From: Fistulifera solaris
Taxonomy: Eukaryota > Bacillariophyta > Bacillariophyceae > Naviculales > Stauroneidaceae
Direction of reading: 5' to 3'
Assembly (NCBI GenBank): GCA_030295235.1
Contig: AP026162.1
Location: 248,001-312,000, forward strand
Length of the DNA: 64,000 bases
The position numbers and the translations under genes are program-made. How positions within the stretch are numbered: the stretch's first letter is position 1; each line of letters begins with the position of its first letter. A model generated the notes under the pieces. That model ran no database searches. It was not told where the DNA came from and worked only from the letters and a program-made list of their open reading frames with translations. This document shows positions 23,200-32,561 of this stretch, one piece after another.

Positions 23200-23620
23200 C
23201 ACTGTCTGAAACGTCTGCATTTTTCCGTTAATTCGACTTCAAAGTCGAATTATTTTTTGTGTAGGATCCAGTAGTCTAGGTTGAGAACAGACACATCTTC
23301 ACCCCAGGGTTTACCATTCACATGCGTAAAAATACCACACTCCCACATGGAATTACCACACCCCCACTTTTTCTGGAGACGTGGAAAACCACTCTCCCAC
23401 ATTTTCTGGAAACGGGGAAAAACCATACACGCCCAGATTATTTTCTAAACACGTGAAAAAACCACACCCCCACATTTTCTGGGTACGTTGAATTACGTAC
23501 TATGTACCACACGCCCACATTACGTGAAAATACTACATACTACTTGTACTCCCCCACATTTTTTTGGAGATGTGAAAGGAAAACACCACATACGCCCAGA
23601 TGATTCGTCGTCTTCGTCAT
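23200..23620. repeat. Degenerate minisatellite (ACCACACCCCCACATTTTCTGG type)
   Basis: About seven imperfect units of roughly 45-60 bp, each with a CCACAC(T/C)CCCAC block, a TTTTCTGG block and a CGTGAAAA-type block. They run from about 23320 to 23600. The same blocks reappear on the far side of the neighbouring gene (24795-24890). The units are too divergent for a young satellite and have no unique spacers, so this is not a CRISPR array. Confidence 0.65.
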
Positions 23621-23818
23621 ACCTGGTAACTGGTAACCTTTCAAAGCACTTTGATATTTGTTTGAGCCGTCGCTTGTACCGTATTTACATAAAACGGGGT
23701 TGTGAGCTTTATTAATCGCTGATTCGACTTGTCTTTCTGGAGTAAAATTTGAAGCGTTACGCCGTGCTTTTGGCTGAGCGGTGCTTTCCACTGTTCGTGC
23801 TGGAATGTCAACGAGTCA

Positions 23819-24586
23819 ATGGGCAGCGAAGAAGTACACAAACGAAAAGGACAAACGGTGAAGCTTGTCAAAACAGTTTTGTTCATTATCACTGTAACGG
23901 CGCTATTCATACAGGGAATTCAAATCTTCAATGATCGACGGAGGAGCAACAAAGACGAGAAGAATGACGAGATCAGCAGCGAGTTTACCCGGTTACGATC
24001 ATTCTCGAAAGAAGATGATAAAGGGCCCCAAGCATTGCCGATTGTTTGGAGTCATTTGCGGACTCTTGACGTTATCACAGAGGTCGACAAGCCGGTTGCG
24101 GGACGTCAACGGCCGAATGCGGGTCGGAGGGAGTTTCGGTTTGTCGTAGGAGCGGGTGACTGGGCCGGAACAGCGACCACACCATCCCATCATCACAAGC
24201 CGTTTTCTGTTCGAATTCCTCTTCACGCTACCGTTGCTTTTCAGAATGTGATGAACAATGCTACCATGTTTCGAGCGATGTATGCGCATGCGGCTGACCC
24301 ACTCCATGATGCACCCGCGATGTATCGACCCTACTTTACACCTCACGACAATACCAAACATCTTATACGGTTTGGCTTCGAAAACAAGAAGGACGACCTG
24401 GAGATTGTATCGGTTTCTCACGAGCATTGTAATATGGACATGTGGCCGGTCCAATGTGGTCACTTCCCTTGGGTGGTGCTGCCACACGGAGCAAGCCTTT
24501 CTTCTGCACCATCTCTTCAATGGATCATCAATACGAATGTGATTGACGATGCTCTGGATACCATCAGTCTTTACATGAGAGGTTAG
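23819..24586 (+). CDS. Orphan type II membrane protein
   Basis: I recognise no family. 255 residues, intronless. A basic N-terminus (KRKGQTVK) is followed by one hydrophobic segment at about residues 17-36 (VKTVLFIITVTALFIQGIQIF), then a charged stalk (NDRRRSNKDEKND). This suggests a signal-anchored protein with a lumenal or extracellular domain of ~190 residues. That domain contains HHHKPFSVRIPLH, a GAGDWAG turn, and two Cys within HCNMDMWPVQCGHFPW that could pair. The base composition resembles neighbouring genes. It is flanked on both sides by minisatellite blocks of the same type, which may mean that this gene and its flanks moved or expanded together. The ORF is well formed; the function is unknown. 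Confidence 0.65.
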   Translation: MGSEEVHKRKGQTVKLVKTVLFIITVTALFIQGIQIFNDRRRSNKDEKNDEISSEFTRLRSFSKEDDKGPQALPIVWSHLRTLDVITEVDKPVAGRQRPNAGRREFRFVVGAGDWAGTATTPSHHHKPFSVRIPLHATVAFQNVMNNATMFRAMYAHAADPLHDAPAMYRPYFTPHDNTKHLIRFGFENKKDDLEIVSVSHEHCNMDMWPVQCGHFPWVVLPHGASLSSAPSLQWIINTNVIDDALDTISLYMRG

Positions 24587-25011
24587 TTGCTACTACTACA
24601 TAAACGCCTGCACTGCAATACTCGGAGTAGTATACACCGCTCTCAGATTTCAGAAAAAAATCCAAATTATACAAGATTAAGTTCGTGTTAAATAATCAAA
24701 AACTCGATTTCTGTTCTAGAGGCTAGGATTTGGATTAGCGAAAGAATAATCAACTTACCTATCAGTCGATTGTCACCTTATCTGTGGCGCTGGACGACGC
24801 CCAAGTCTGGGCGTGTGAAAACATCACCTCTCACAGATTTTCTGGGCACTTGAAAACACTAAACTTCCAGATTTTCTGGGAGCGTGATAACTTTTGTTTA
24901 TAAAATAAAAATGAAAAATGCCATCGCAATCAAAGACCATAACAGGTAAACGCAGACCATTATCCACATGATTCATCCATTGACTTCGCGATAAACATTC
25001 ACCTTACAATC
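24587..25011. other. Intergenic with outlying minisatellite units
   Basis: Two to three units like those at 23320-23600 occur at 24795-24890 (GGCGTGTGAAAACATCACC, ACAGATTTTCTGGGC, CCAGATTTTCTGGGAGCG). The rest is AT-rich spacer. Confidence 0.5.
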
Positions 25012-25512
25012 ATGAACGAATTATCCGTCGAAACCCCAGCAGCCAACGATATCGTGGAAAGAGGCTATCATGTCATGTCGTCACTTCTTACAAAAGACGA
25101 ATGTACGGTTGCCGCGTCTCTCGTCAATACATTCAGCCAGGATATTTCTTATCAATCGATCAGCAATCCGTCTGAGGAAGGATACGGGTCGGGCTGGTTG
25201 CTTGGGGATCTTCGCGAGATTCTGGCAGACCGAATCTTTGAGCCACTCTATCAGACAAGAGAGCTGTTGTCGTCGAAAGAGGGTTTTGCAATGCACCCAA
25301 ACACAACACTTCAAAGTGATCCGACCGAGCCATCTGAAGTTATTCGAGCTGCTGTCATTCTTACAGGTTCGGCCCGAATGTGTTGCAAATCCATCCTCAT
25401 GCATGAAGAGATTGAACTTCATACAGGCGATGTACTTTTATGGAGGTCGAGTTTGTCGAAAGATATCAATCTACTCCATGACAATACGTCAGTCCTTTTT
25501 ATTGCGCCATGA
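25012..25512 (+). CDS. Phytanoyl-dioxygenase-like N-terminal module
   Basis: 166 residues by itself. GYHVMSSLLTKDECTVAASLV resembles the opening of PhyH-type 2-oxoglutarate oxygenases, and HEEIELHTGDVLLWRSSL resembles their GDxLLWxSxLPH strand. A clear HxD iron motif is not seen, so catalysis is doubtful. The frame ends in TGA exactly at the ATG of the next frame (ATGA, 25509-25512). Adding one T to the T5 run at 25496-25500 fuses both into one 665-residue protein (...TSVLFYCAMIPALPLH...). Given the frequency of homopolymer errors here, a single fused gene 25012-27086 is my preferred model. Two overlapping genes would be unusual in a diatom. Confidence 0.5.
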   Translation: MNELSVETPAANDIVERGYHVMSSLLTKDECTVAASLVNTFSQDISYQSISNPSEEGYGSGWLLGDLREILADRIFEPLYQTRELLSSKEGFAMHPNTTLQSDPTEPSEVIRAAVILTGSARMCCKSILMHEEIELHTGDVLLWRSSLSKDINLLHDNTSVLFIAP

Positions 25513-27086
25513 TTCCTGCTCTTCCTCTCCATACACAGAATAAGACTCTTCTAAAACAAAAACTGGATGCGTATCTGCAACGGAGGACCGGCGATTGTCA
25601 TCCGGACAGCGAATGTTGGATAGCCGATGAATACCGTGACGATCGGCGACACTATTATAGAATGGGTCCACCGCTCTTGACTTTGCGGCAAGCGGAATTG
25701 TATGGGCTGATTCCTTATCAACGAGACAAAGTCGAAATGGAAAGAGCTGTCGTACGAGGAATCCGATTTGTGGACCACTATGAGAACACCCGACCTTGTC
25801 CGGCGGTCGAAGATGATTCCCATTTAGAGTTTCTAACTTTATCTTCGTCAGCTGATAACAATGGCCTTCTCATGGGACAAGACAAATATTTGGGAGGTAT
25901 TGAATCACCGTGTGGGAACTATGTCTATGGGGTTCCTGGTACAGCCCGACAAGTGCTTCGAGTTGAGCTCGCGACAAAGAAAGTAGATCTCATCGGGCCT
26001 ACGTTTCCTGGCCCATTCAAGTGGTTACGAGGGGTTCCGGTACCAGCAACCTCGGAGTATCCTGCTGGGTGTTGCATAGCTCTCCCTTGTAATTCTTTGT
26101 CAATTTTGAAGATCGTTCCGGACAGGAACGAAGTTTACTCGTTTGGCGAATCCGATCTTAGTGAAAACTGCAATGTTGAAAGCGGTTGGTTCTATCATGG
26201 CGGTAACTTTTCGCCGACAACGGGATGTATCTATGCTATTCCAGCCAATGCAAATCGAGTCATGAAATTCAATCCCTATACGGACAAAATACAATTTATT
26301 GGTCCTGACTTTGGTACAGGGAAACAAAAGTGGTATGGTGGTATTGAAGGATCGGATGGTTGCATCTATGGCATCCCTCATAACGAAACAGGTCGGTATA
26401 CATGTGGTAGATCAGACGCTTTCTTTTGCACAGGATGACTAACGGACTGTATCTCAAACACTTGCATAGGTGTACTCAAAATCGATCCCAATACTGACAC
26501 GGTCGAGATATGGTATCCCAAAACACCATTTCCGGAAGGTCAGTGGAAATGGCACGGAGGATTACGATCGGGACATAAAATATACGGCTTTCCAAACAAT
26601 GCGGACCAAATTTTGGTTATTGATTGTCACCTCAGACGGATCTATGCAATAGGAGCGGATCTCAAATCGGGGCGGCACCGCGATGATAATTGTTACAAAT
26701 ACTTGGGTGGTGCTTTGACGCACGATGAGCGCTTCGCTTATCTTTTTCCATGCGACGCGGAGCGCGTTTTGAAAATCGATTGTCATTCCGATGAGGTATT
26801 GCTCATCGGTCCCATCATGACCGATGGTGCGAATAAGTTTCAAAACGGGTTCGTTGGCCGGGACGGTTGCTTGTACGGTATCCCGCAAAGAGCCACAGGG
26901 GTTTTGCGGATCGTCCCGAGAGATGATGGAGAAGATGTAGTTGATATAATGGACTGCGGTATGATGGGAGTGAAGGATAAGTTTGAGGGAGGTGTCATGG
27001 GGGCCGATGGATGCATCTACTGCATGCCGCTAAGGGCAAAGGTGTGTGTCAAGATTGTTCCAGCAACCACGCGTGTTTCGAACTGA
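25509..27086 (+). CDS. Repeat protein with seven-fold GG..DGCIYGIP motif, probable beta-propeller
   Basis: Two exons, 25509-26391 and 26470-27086. The 78-bp intron splits a repeat (HNETG|VLKIDP). The 499-residue product has about seven repeats of 45-60 residues. Each repeat has an aromatic-GG start, a (D/T)GCIYGIP-like core and a VLKIxPxxDxVxxIG strand: YLGGIES, YHGGNFS, YGGIEGS, WHGGLRS, YLGGALT, FQNGFVG, FEGGVMG. Seven such blades suggest a beta-propeller; this is my inference from repeat spacing, not a recognised named family. The N-terminal ~120 residues (PLLTLRQAELYGLIPYQRDK) are not repeats and probably belong to the oxygenase-like module just upstream. Ligand and location are unknown; no signal peptide is seen. 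Confidence 0.7.
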
Positions 27087-27440
27087 TTCTTTTTTGCTAA
27101 GCGGGGGCAGATGCGCTTCAATCGCAGTAACCAGATTCTGGTAAAATTCAAGACTAAATTTCCTAAAGTCTTTACGATTGCAAAGCCCACGCTAGGCTAC
27201 AGATCGAAAGCTTTGCTTCGGAAAAAAATCTGGCATCGCGATAGGAGGCTAGAGTGTCGCGATATTTTCGACCTCATCGGCTTCCACCATCCCAAGCGTT
27301 CTGCTCGAAAGTAAGCTATTTATGTCAATATTAGTGTGCGCCTCATTACATCGAAAAACTAAAAATTTTGTTATTGTTATTACTGTGGACCAATGCAATG
27401 AGTTATGGACCATGATGTGTAGTTGTAGTTTCGACATTGC

Positions 27441-27463
27441 CACGACTGCTTTTCAGTCATGAA
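27441..27463 (+). repeat. Dispersed hairpin element, copy 2 (hairpin part only)
   Basis: CACGACTG, CTTTT loop, CAGTCATGA. One arm mismatch, 5-base loop as in the other copies. The left box of the 56-bp element is not clear here. Confidence 0.6.
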
Positions 27464-27612
27464 TTATGATGTTGTTGAGGCTGCTCTTCAAAATGTGTTC
27501 GTTCTGATACCTTGCTATGCCATGATTGCAGTAACAGTCAACACCAATTTCATGAGACACGCCTCGAATAATCTTGATGTTTAGAATTCATGAGGTCGTT
27601 ATCCTCTATCTT

Positions 27613-27667
27613 TTACTATAGCCGTAACTGTAGATTACTTTTTTCACGTCTGCTTTTCAGTCACGAG
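27613..27667 (+). repeat. Dispersed ~56-bp hairpin element, copy 3
   Basis: TTACTATAG at 27613, then after ~30 bases CACGTCTG, CTTTT loop, CAGTCACGAG. Same order, spacing and orientation relative to the gene downstream as copy 1. It ends 115 bases before the P4H start codon. Confidence 0.7.
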
Positions 27668-27781
27668 TATTGTACGACGACGGACGGCGCAAAATCCGAA
27701 CTTTGAGTTCGAACGCAATGACCATCACAACTGTCGGGTGAGTTCACTATAAATCGGTGATTCTATCTTGCACCCAGCAAC

Positions 27782-29617
27782 ATGGGTATTCACTCATTAC
27801 TAGGCGTATGCTACTGGCTTGCTACACTCGCGGTCGCAAAAGATATTTCGGGCGGTTACCATGGCGATCGTAGCATATCTTTGGACGAAGCCGAGGTGCC
27901 CGTAGACGTTTCTTCGTGCGCGCGCGCCTTGAAAGATCTTTCCATTCATCCCGAACAAGCAACAGAGAGTATTTTTTCCAAAGTTTCGTTTGCTGTGCAC
28001 CGCAGTGGAGAAACGGAAGCCTGCGGTGTCGCTCCCCCTTCTGTGACTGCTCTGCAACACGCACTGGCGAGCCTCGAAAGCTACGATGCCGTCCTGAACA
28101 AGTATCAAGTCGAGTCATTTCTTACGGGATTCTTCGCGGATCGTCTGGGTACAGGGAAGTGCGGGCCGGAGGAGGGAACTTCTTTGTTTGATTACTGTGA
28201 CGAGGGACCGGCTCGAACGGTAATTCAACCCGACCATCAGAAATTGGTGCATGTTCCTCACGGCGATTCCATGTCCTTGCCCTGTCGTTTTTACACACGA
28301 GAAGGACGGCGGATTAGTTCTTTGGAGTTTCTTAAAGAACTAGCGGATTTAGCAGTACAAAAGGCCAGTGATTGCCCTGACGAAACCTGTGGCTTCGCCG
28401 CCATTGAGCTGTATGCTGCTCCGGCGGGTCGCATGTTCATGTTTGCTCCGTCGTACGTGGGTGAAGTTTTTGAGTTGAAGCATGTCAAGGACAGTATTGG
28501 TGAAGTCATTACAGTAGAAACTCTTTCCTTGGAACCTCGTGTCTTTGATATTCACAATTTCTTCACCGTTGAGGAAGCAGATCAATTGTTAACGAAAGCA
28601 CTTGGTGAAACATCCGAAACATATGGCTTTCATCGCAGTACGACCGGTACCAGCGGGGCGAGTGTCTTTAGCAAACGTACGTCGGAAAATGCCTGGGATA
28701 CGCACGGTGCCACAGCTCAAAAGTGAAACGCCGCTGCTTTTCGCTGCTGGGCATTGATGAATACGAAGAGAGCATGTCGGATGGATTACAGATTTTGCGT
28801 TACAACTTGACGAAAGCGTATACCAGTCACTACGACTATTTAGAAGACAAGGCAAACAAGGAATTGTACGATTACGATTCCTCGATGAAAGGCGGAAATC
28901 GATTTGCGACTATCCTTTTGTACTTTTCTGATCTCCCCGAAGACGGTGGTGGTGAAACTGTCTTTCCTCGTGCCTGGCCTGTCGGGCTGCCGGTGGAGGA
29001 ACGCGTTCAACTTCCTGAAGCAATTAAGCAATTAAGGGCTTCTGGAGAGGCGGATCTTCTGACACCAGGTTCATGGGAAGAAGAAATGGTGGCGCAATGC
29101 CGGACGCGCTTGGTGAGTTCGTTTGAAATTGATTGTAGTATATGACTTGTCATTTCTCACATTTTTATAGACTGTCAAACCAAGCAAAACAAGGGCCGTT
29201 CTTTTCTATTCACAGTACCCGAACGGCACACTGGATACATTTTCCTATCATGGAGGATGTCCCGTTCTCAAAGGGACAAAGTTTGCAGCGAATTTGTGGA
29301 CGTGGTCAGCGATTCGACCTGAATTTCCGGGTGCTCCAACGAAGCGAGAGAAAACGCCGGAAGAGATTGAAGAAGAAGCTGCCGCTACTCGGCAAGTACA
29401 TGCTACTTTCCGCAACAGTGGCAAAGATCCTCGGTTTGATGCATCAACACAGGTTTATTATGAAGATCTAACCTTTTTCGGAAACTTGGGTCCAAATGAC
29501 CCACCTGTCGGGGTGAACACGTTTAAAACGCACAAATGGAATATCAAAGTAAATGGCAAGACGCTTAAAAGCTTTGTCATTACGGGAGCCAACGAGAAAG
29601 AAGTGTTTGTCATATAG
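27782..29617 (+). CDS. Prolyl 4-hydroxylase, 2-oxoglutarate/Fe(II) oxygenase, secretory
   Basis: Hydroxylates peptidyl proline in the ER/Golgi. The signal peptide is at residues 1-19 (HSLLGVCYWLATLAVA). The N-terminal 230 residues contain a Cys-rich region (CPDETCGF). The catalytic domain starts at PRVFDIHNFF. The first two iron ligands are in SHYDYLED (HxD), the third is His in YHGGCPVLKG, and the Lys after it binds 2-oxoglutarate. Exons are 27782-29112 and 29171-29617 with a 58-bp intron (RTRL|TVKPSK). The frame breaks once: THGATAQ runs to TGA, and one extra A in the A4 run at 28719-28722 gives TAQKVKRRCFSLLG, as in other P4Hs. With it the protein is 592 residues. The C-terminal 90 residues (FRNSGKDPRFDASTQVYYEDLTFFG) form an extension I do not recognise. 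Confidence 0.88.
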
Positions 29618-29679
29618 TCTTAATACGGGACCGAGCATTGTGAGTGTCCCACGCCGGCGACATTATTTTTTATGACTTA

Positions 29680-32067
29680 TTAGTCGCACTTGTAGTAAAA
29701 GACCGCGTATTTCGTAGCCCCCTTCTTGCTAAAGTATAGCTGTCCGTCTTTAGGATGAGTCCCGATTTCAGGCATTTTTGAAGGACCGCCATTCAGCCCA
29801 CCCGACGATACCAGTCTTGCATCATTGGGCAACCGTTCATATTTTCTAATTTCTTCCCAATAGAGAGCGATGTGTTGGTCTTTCTCTAAACAGAGGTCGC
29901 GTAATTTTGCTAAGCTGGTCTCATATTCGTTTTTGAGTTTCATCAGCTCCATATTATGCTTGGCTTTCAGCAGCTCGATATCAGAGTCGGTCTCGTCGTT
30001 TCTGCTCTTCCTGGGGGCCGAACTACTTCTCCCTTTCTCTGAAAGTAAGGATCGGCTCTTGCTTCCCAAACTTCGAGAAAGAGTTTCACGGACCCTGGCA
30101 GGTGACGCTGATGCTTGATCTCGCGTGGATGAGCTCTTGGGGCCCAGAGTACGACGTGGTGAAGAATGTTCTTTGGTCGAAGGGCGTTCGGATCCATTTC
30201 CCCGCCATACATGACTATCGGCGGCTGCAGGGGACTGTGCCCTTCGAGTCTTGGACTCATGTCCACTCTTACGATCCGGGTCGTTTGTGCGTGAATGCCC
30301 ACTCTTTCGATCTTGGTCGCTATTCAGCGAATGTCCACTTTTGCGATCCTGATCACTCTTCCGGGAGTGTGAACTCCCTGACCTTCTTTCGTGTCCACTC
30401 TTCCGATCATCATGGCTCGTACTTTTGTTCTCACTAGCTTCCCGCCTGTCTCTACTTCTACTCCTTCGTAGATCACCATACGAGTCATTTGTGTCCTTTC
30501 TGGGGCTCTCCTTATGGTGAGGAGACTGTGATCTTCGAGGGGACACCCTGAGAACCGTTTTTCCCGGGTTGTCAGGAGAAGAATTCTCTCGAACAAACAA
30601 CCGTCCAGGAGAAGACAGTCCCTTTAATAAACTACGAGTCATTTTTACTTTCAACATTTTCGGTGTCATAGTGGGAGACTCTGAGTATTTCGATGAATCG
30701 AGAGTCGATCCTTTGTGTTTGAAAGAAAGTTTCTTGGCTGAGGACAGTGACTGATTCAAAAGCTCTGAGACGACGTGCGGCGGCAATTTATTCACAATAG
30801 CTGTCGTTTGTTCGGGATCTGCTTCACTGAATTCTGTCCAATGAGGTGCAAGATCTCGAATACAACGCATCTCCAACAGCGTCAAAGTATTGGAGCCTTG
30901 CAACGATTTGACAATATCAACTTCGAGTCCCAACATGGAGAGAGCTGTCTTTGGATAAAACACCGGCAGTACTTCCTCGGTTGTCAGCGCCAGAAAAGAA
31001 TTCTCGTCCATGTCATATCGACGTTTCTCAATAAAAGCTGCGACAACGTTTGCCTTATGCAGATCTCGTCCCTCCGATTCGAATCCAGTAACCGACACAA
31101 TTTCCAATACGAAAGGTGGATCGATCAGATCCAAGACCGGATGATCCTCTGGTAGTTGAAGAATATTGCGACCAATATGTCGAGCAGAAACTCCCATCAT
31201 TTTTTCGTCTTTCAAATTGATACTATCACGACAATAGGGTAAAATTGTGGACATGCTCAAATCCTTTTGTATAAAATCCATGACCGTTTTAAACAACAGC
31301 TTCAGCCCAAAGAACTGCGCCAAAAAGCGCATCCCCATGGCCCACTCTGACGAAATGTTCGGCGGCTTTGTAGAGTACATGTAATCGAGTACATGAGGCA
31401 TGGCACGAATGGCTGCCGTCGCGAAGCCAACGTCCGTGACCGAGGGTGTCTTGGAAGTAGTGCGTTGAAATACCTGCACAAAATATTCACTGCGCCGTAT
31501 TCCTGTCGCCAGTACACTCTTGCGAACATGATAGGTGTGAATCGATTGATCATCTTTGTTGGTGACACGAATCGTCCAGTCGCTCAAGGCATCTACCGGA
31601 TTCATTCGCCACGCCAACAGTTCGTCCTCGTTGGACGATGATTCGTACGTTTCTTCCGACATGACTATAATTTCACCCCGTACAGGACTGCTGTGTCTGT
31701 GTTCTCTTTGTTTCCTTGTATTCGAGTGTTTCACTGTCTCTACCGAAATTTCTTCGACGGATGCGGGAGAAAAGGGAACAGAAATGATTTTTCGTTCCGT
31801 CTCGGATCCGGGAGAGGGCACCGGCGAGATGGGGACACTGCGTCGTGCACGCGTTTTACTGAGATTTGCTTCGAGTAGAATCGGACTTTGAGGTACAGGA
31901 TTAGCCTCTTGGATGGGTCGTGTCGGTGATTTATTCGAAGAGCGTATTGTCAAAGAGGTGGCAACGGAACTCTCTTCCGACGCTTCGTCGATAATGTCGA
32001 GAGCATCCGGAAGAATGGAGGTCATTTGCTGTTTCCTCTTTCTTGGACTCAATTTTGCGATCGGCAT
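29680..32067 (-). CDS. BTB-domain protein with Arg/Ser-His repeats and C-terminal coiled coil
   Basis: 795 residues from ATG 32065-32067, intronless. The N-terminal ~150 residues are low-complexity with Ser-Pro sites. The BTB/POZ-like fold lies at about 160-265: DWTIRVTN, then YHVRKSVLATGIRRSEYFVQVF and HVLDYMYS. A helical BACK-like region follows to ~420. Residues ~560-640 hold four DRKSGH-type repeats in a strongly charged Ser/Arg/His/Asp stretch. A coiled coil near the end (ELLKAKHNMELMKLKNEYETSLAKL) precedes a tail with YAVFYYKCD. It could be a Cullin-3 adaptor or a scaffold; neither can be read from sequence. The charged repeats resemble RS-like domains of RNA-associated proteins, only by composition. 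Confidence 0.75.
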   Translation of the reverse strand: MPIAKLSPRKRKQQMTSILPDALDIIDEASEESSVATSLTIRSSNKSPTRPIQEANPVPQSPILLEANLSKTRARRSVPISPVPSPGSETERKIISVPFSPASVEEISVETVKHSNTRKQREHRHSSPVRGEIIVMSEETYESSSNEDELLAWRMNPVDALSDWTIRVTNKDDQSIHTYHVRKSVLATGIRRSEYFVQVFQRTTSKTPSVTDVGFATAAIRAMPHVLDYMYSTKPPNISSEWAMGMRFLAQFFGLKLLFKTVMDFIQKDLSMSTILPYCRDSINLKDEKMMGVSARHIGRNILQLPEDHPVLDLIDPPFVLEIVSVTGFESEGRDLHKANVVAAFIEKRRYDMDENSFLALTTEEVLPVFYPKTALSMLGLEVDIVKSLQGSNTLTLLEMRCIRDLAPHWTEFSEADPEQTTAIVNKLPPHVVSELLNQSLSSAKKLSFKHKGSTLDSSKYSESPTMTPKMLKVKMTRSLLKGLSSPGRLFVRENSSPDNPGKTVLRVSPRRSQSPHHKESPRKDTNDSYGDLRRSRSRDRREASENKSTSHDDRKSGHERRSGSSHSRKSDQDRKSGHSLNSDQDRKSGHSRTNDPDRKSGHESKTRRAQSPAAADSHVWRGNGSERPSTKEHSSPRRTLGPKSSSTRDQASASPARVRETLSRSLGSKSRSLLSEKGRSSSAPRKSRNDETDSDIELLKAKHNMELMKLKNEYETSLAKLRDLCLEKDQHIALYWEEIRKYERLPNDARLVSSGGLNGGPSKMPEIGTHPKDGQLYFSKKGATKYAVFYYKCD

Positions 32068-32561
32068 CGTCAACGGTTGTGAATTGTCAGATAGATGATA
32101 GAAAAGGAACAAACATTAGTAGTTATGATCGATTTGTTGACTTGTATTGGTAGTGAGACGATGTTATTCCAAAAGCTTTTTATTTTTCTCGTCCTTTTTC
32201 ATTTCAAACTCAATAATGTCTAAAGTCTAAATGTCCCATCGCACGTCTTAATGACTCGCGACACTGATACTTGCTGTAGAAGGTTTTTTAAATGGTCTAA
32301 AGTGCCGAGTGCCGAGAAAAACTTCGACACGAATGAATATTTCAATCATGAACAAATTCACGTCTATCGTACCGGTTATCGAACTCGTTTCTCGTCCGCC
32401 GCAGCATTTTATTTTTTGCCAAAACGCCGCACAAACAAATAATGGGCCTTGTTGTGAGCATTCGTCTTTCGTATCTTTTCTCATTATTTCGCCACAGCAA
32501 ATCATAGTTTCTTCAAGATCTCTTTTAATTAGACTAATCTTGATTTAAAGCTCAATCAACC
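32068..32561. other. Divergent intergenic region, no gene seen
   Basis: Shared upstream region of the BTB and AOS1 genes. No repeat or RNA gene is recognised. Confidence 0.4.

Larger units (their letters stand above)
27087..27781. other. Intergenic upstream of prolyl hydroxylase, two hairpin elements
   Basis: Contains hairpin copies at 27441-27463 and 27613-27667. A 67-codon Lys/Arg-rich frame at 27111-27314 has no support as a gene. Confidence 0.45.

Noticed and set aside
23320-23600. CRISPR-like array
   Set aside because: Units are degenerate, unequal in length and lack conserved repeat/unique spacer alternation.
27111-27314. 67-codon basic small protein
   Set aside because: Composition only; no start context, domain or conservation to support it.
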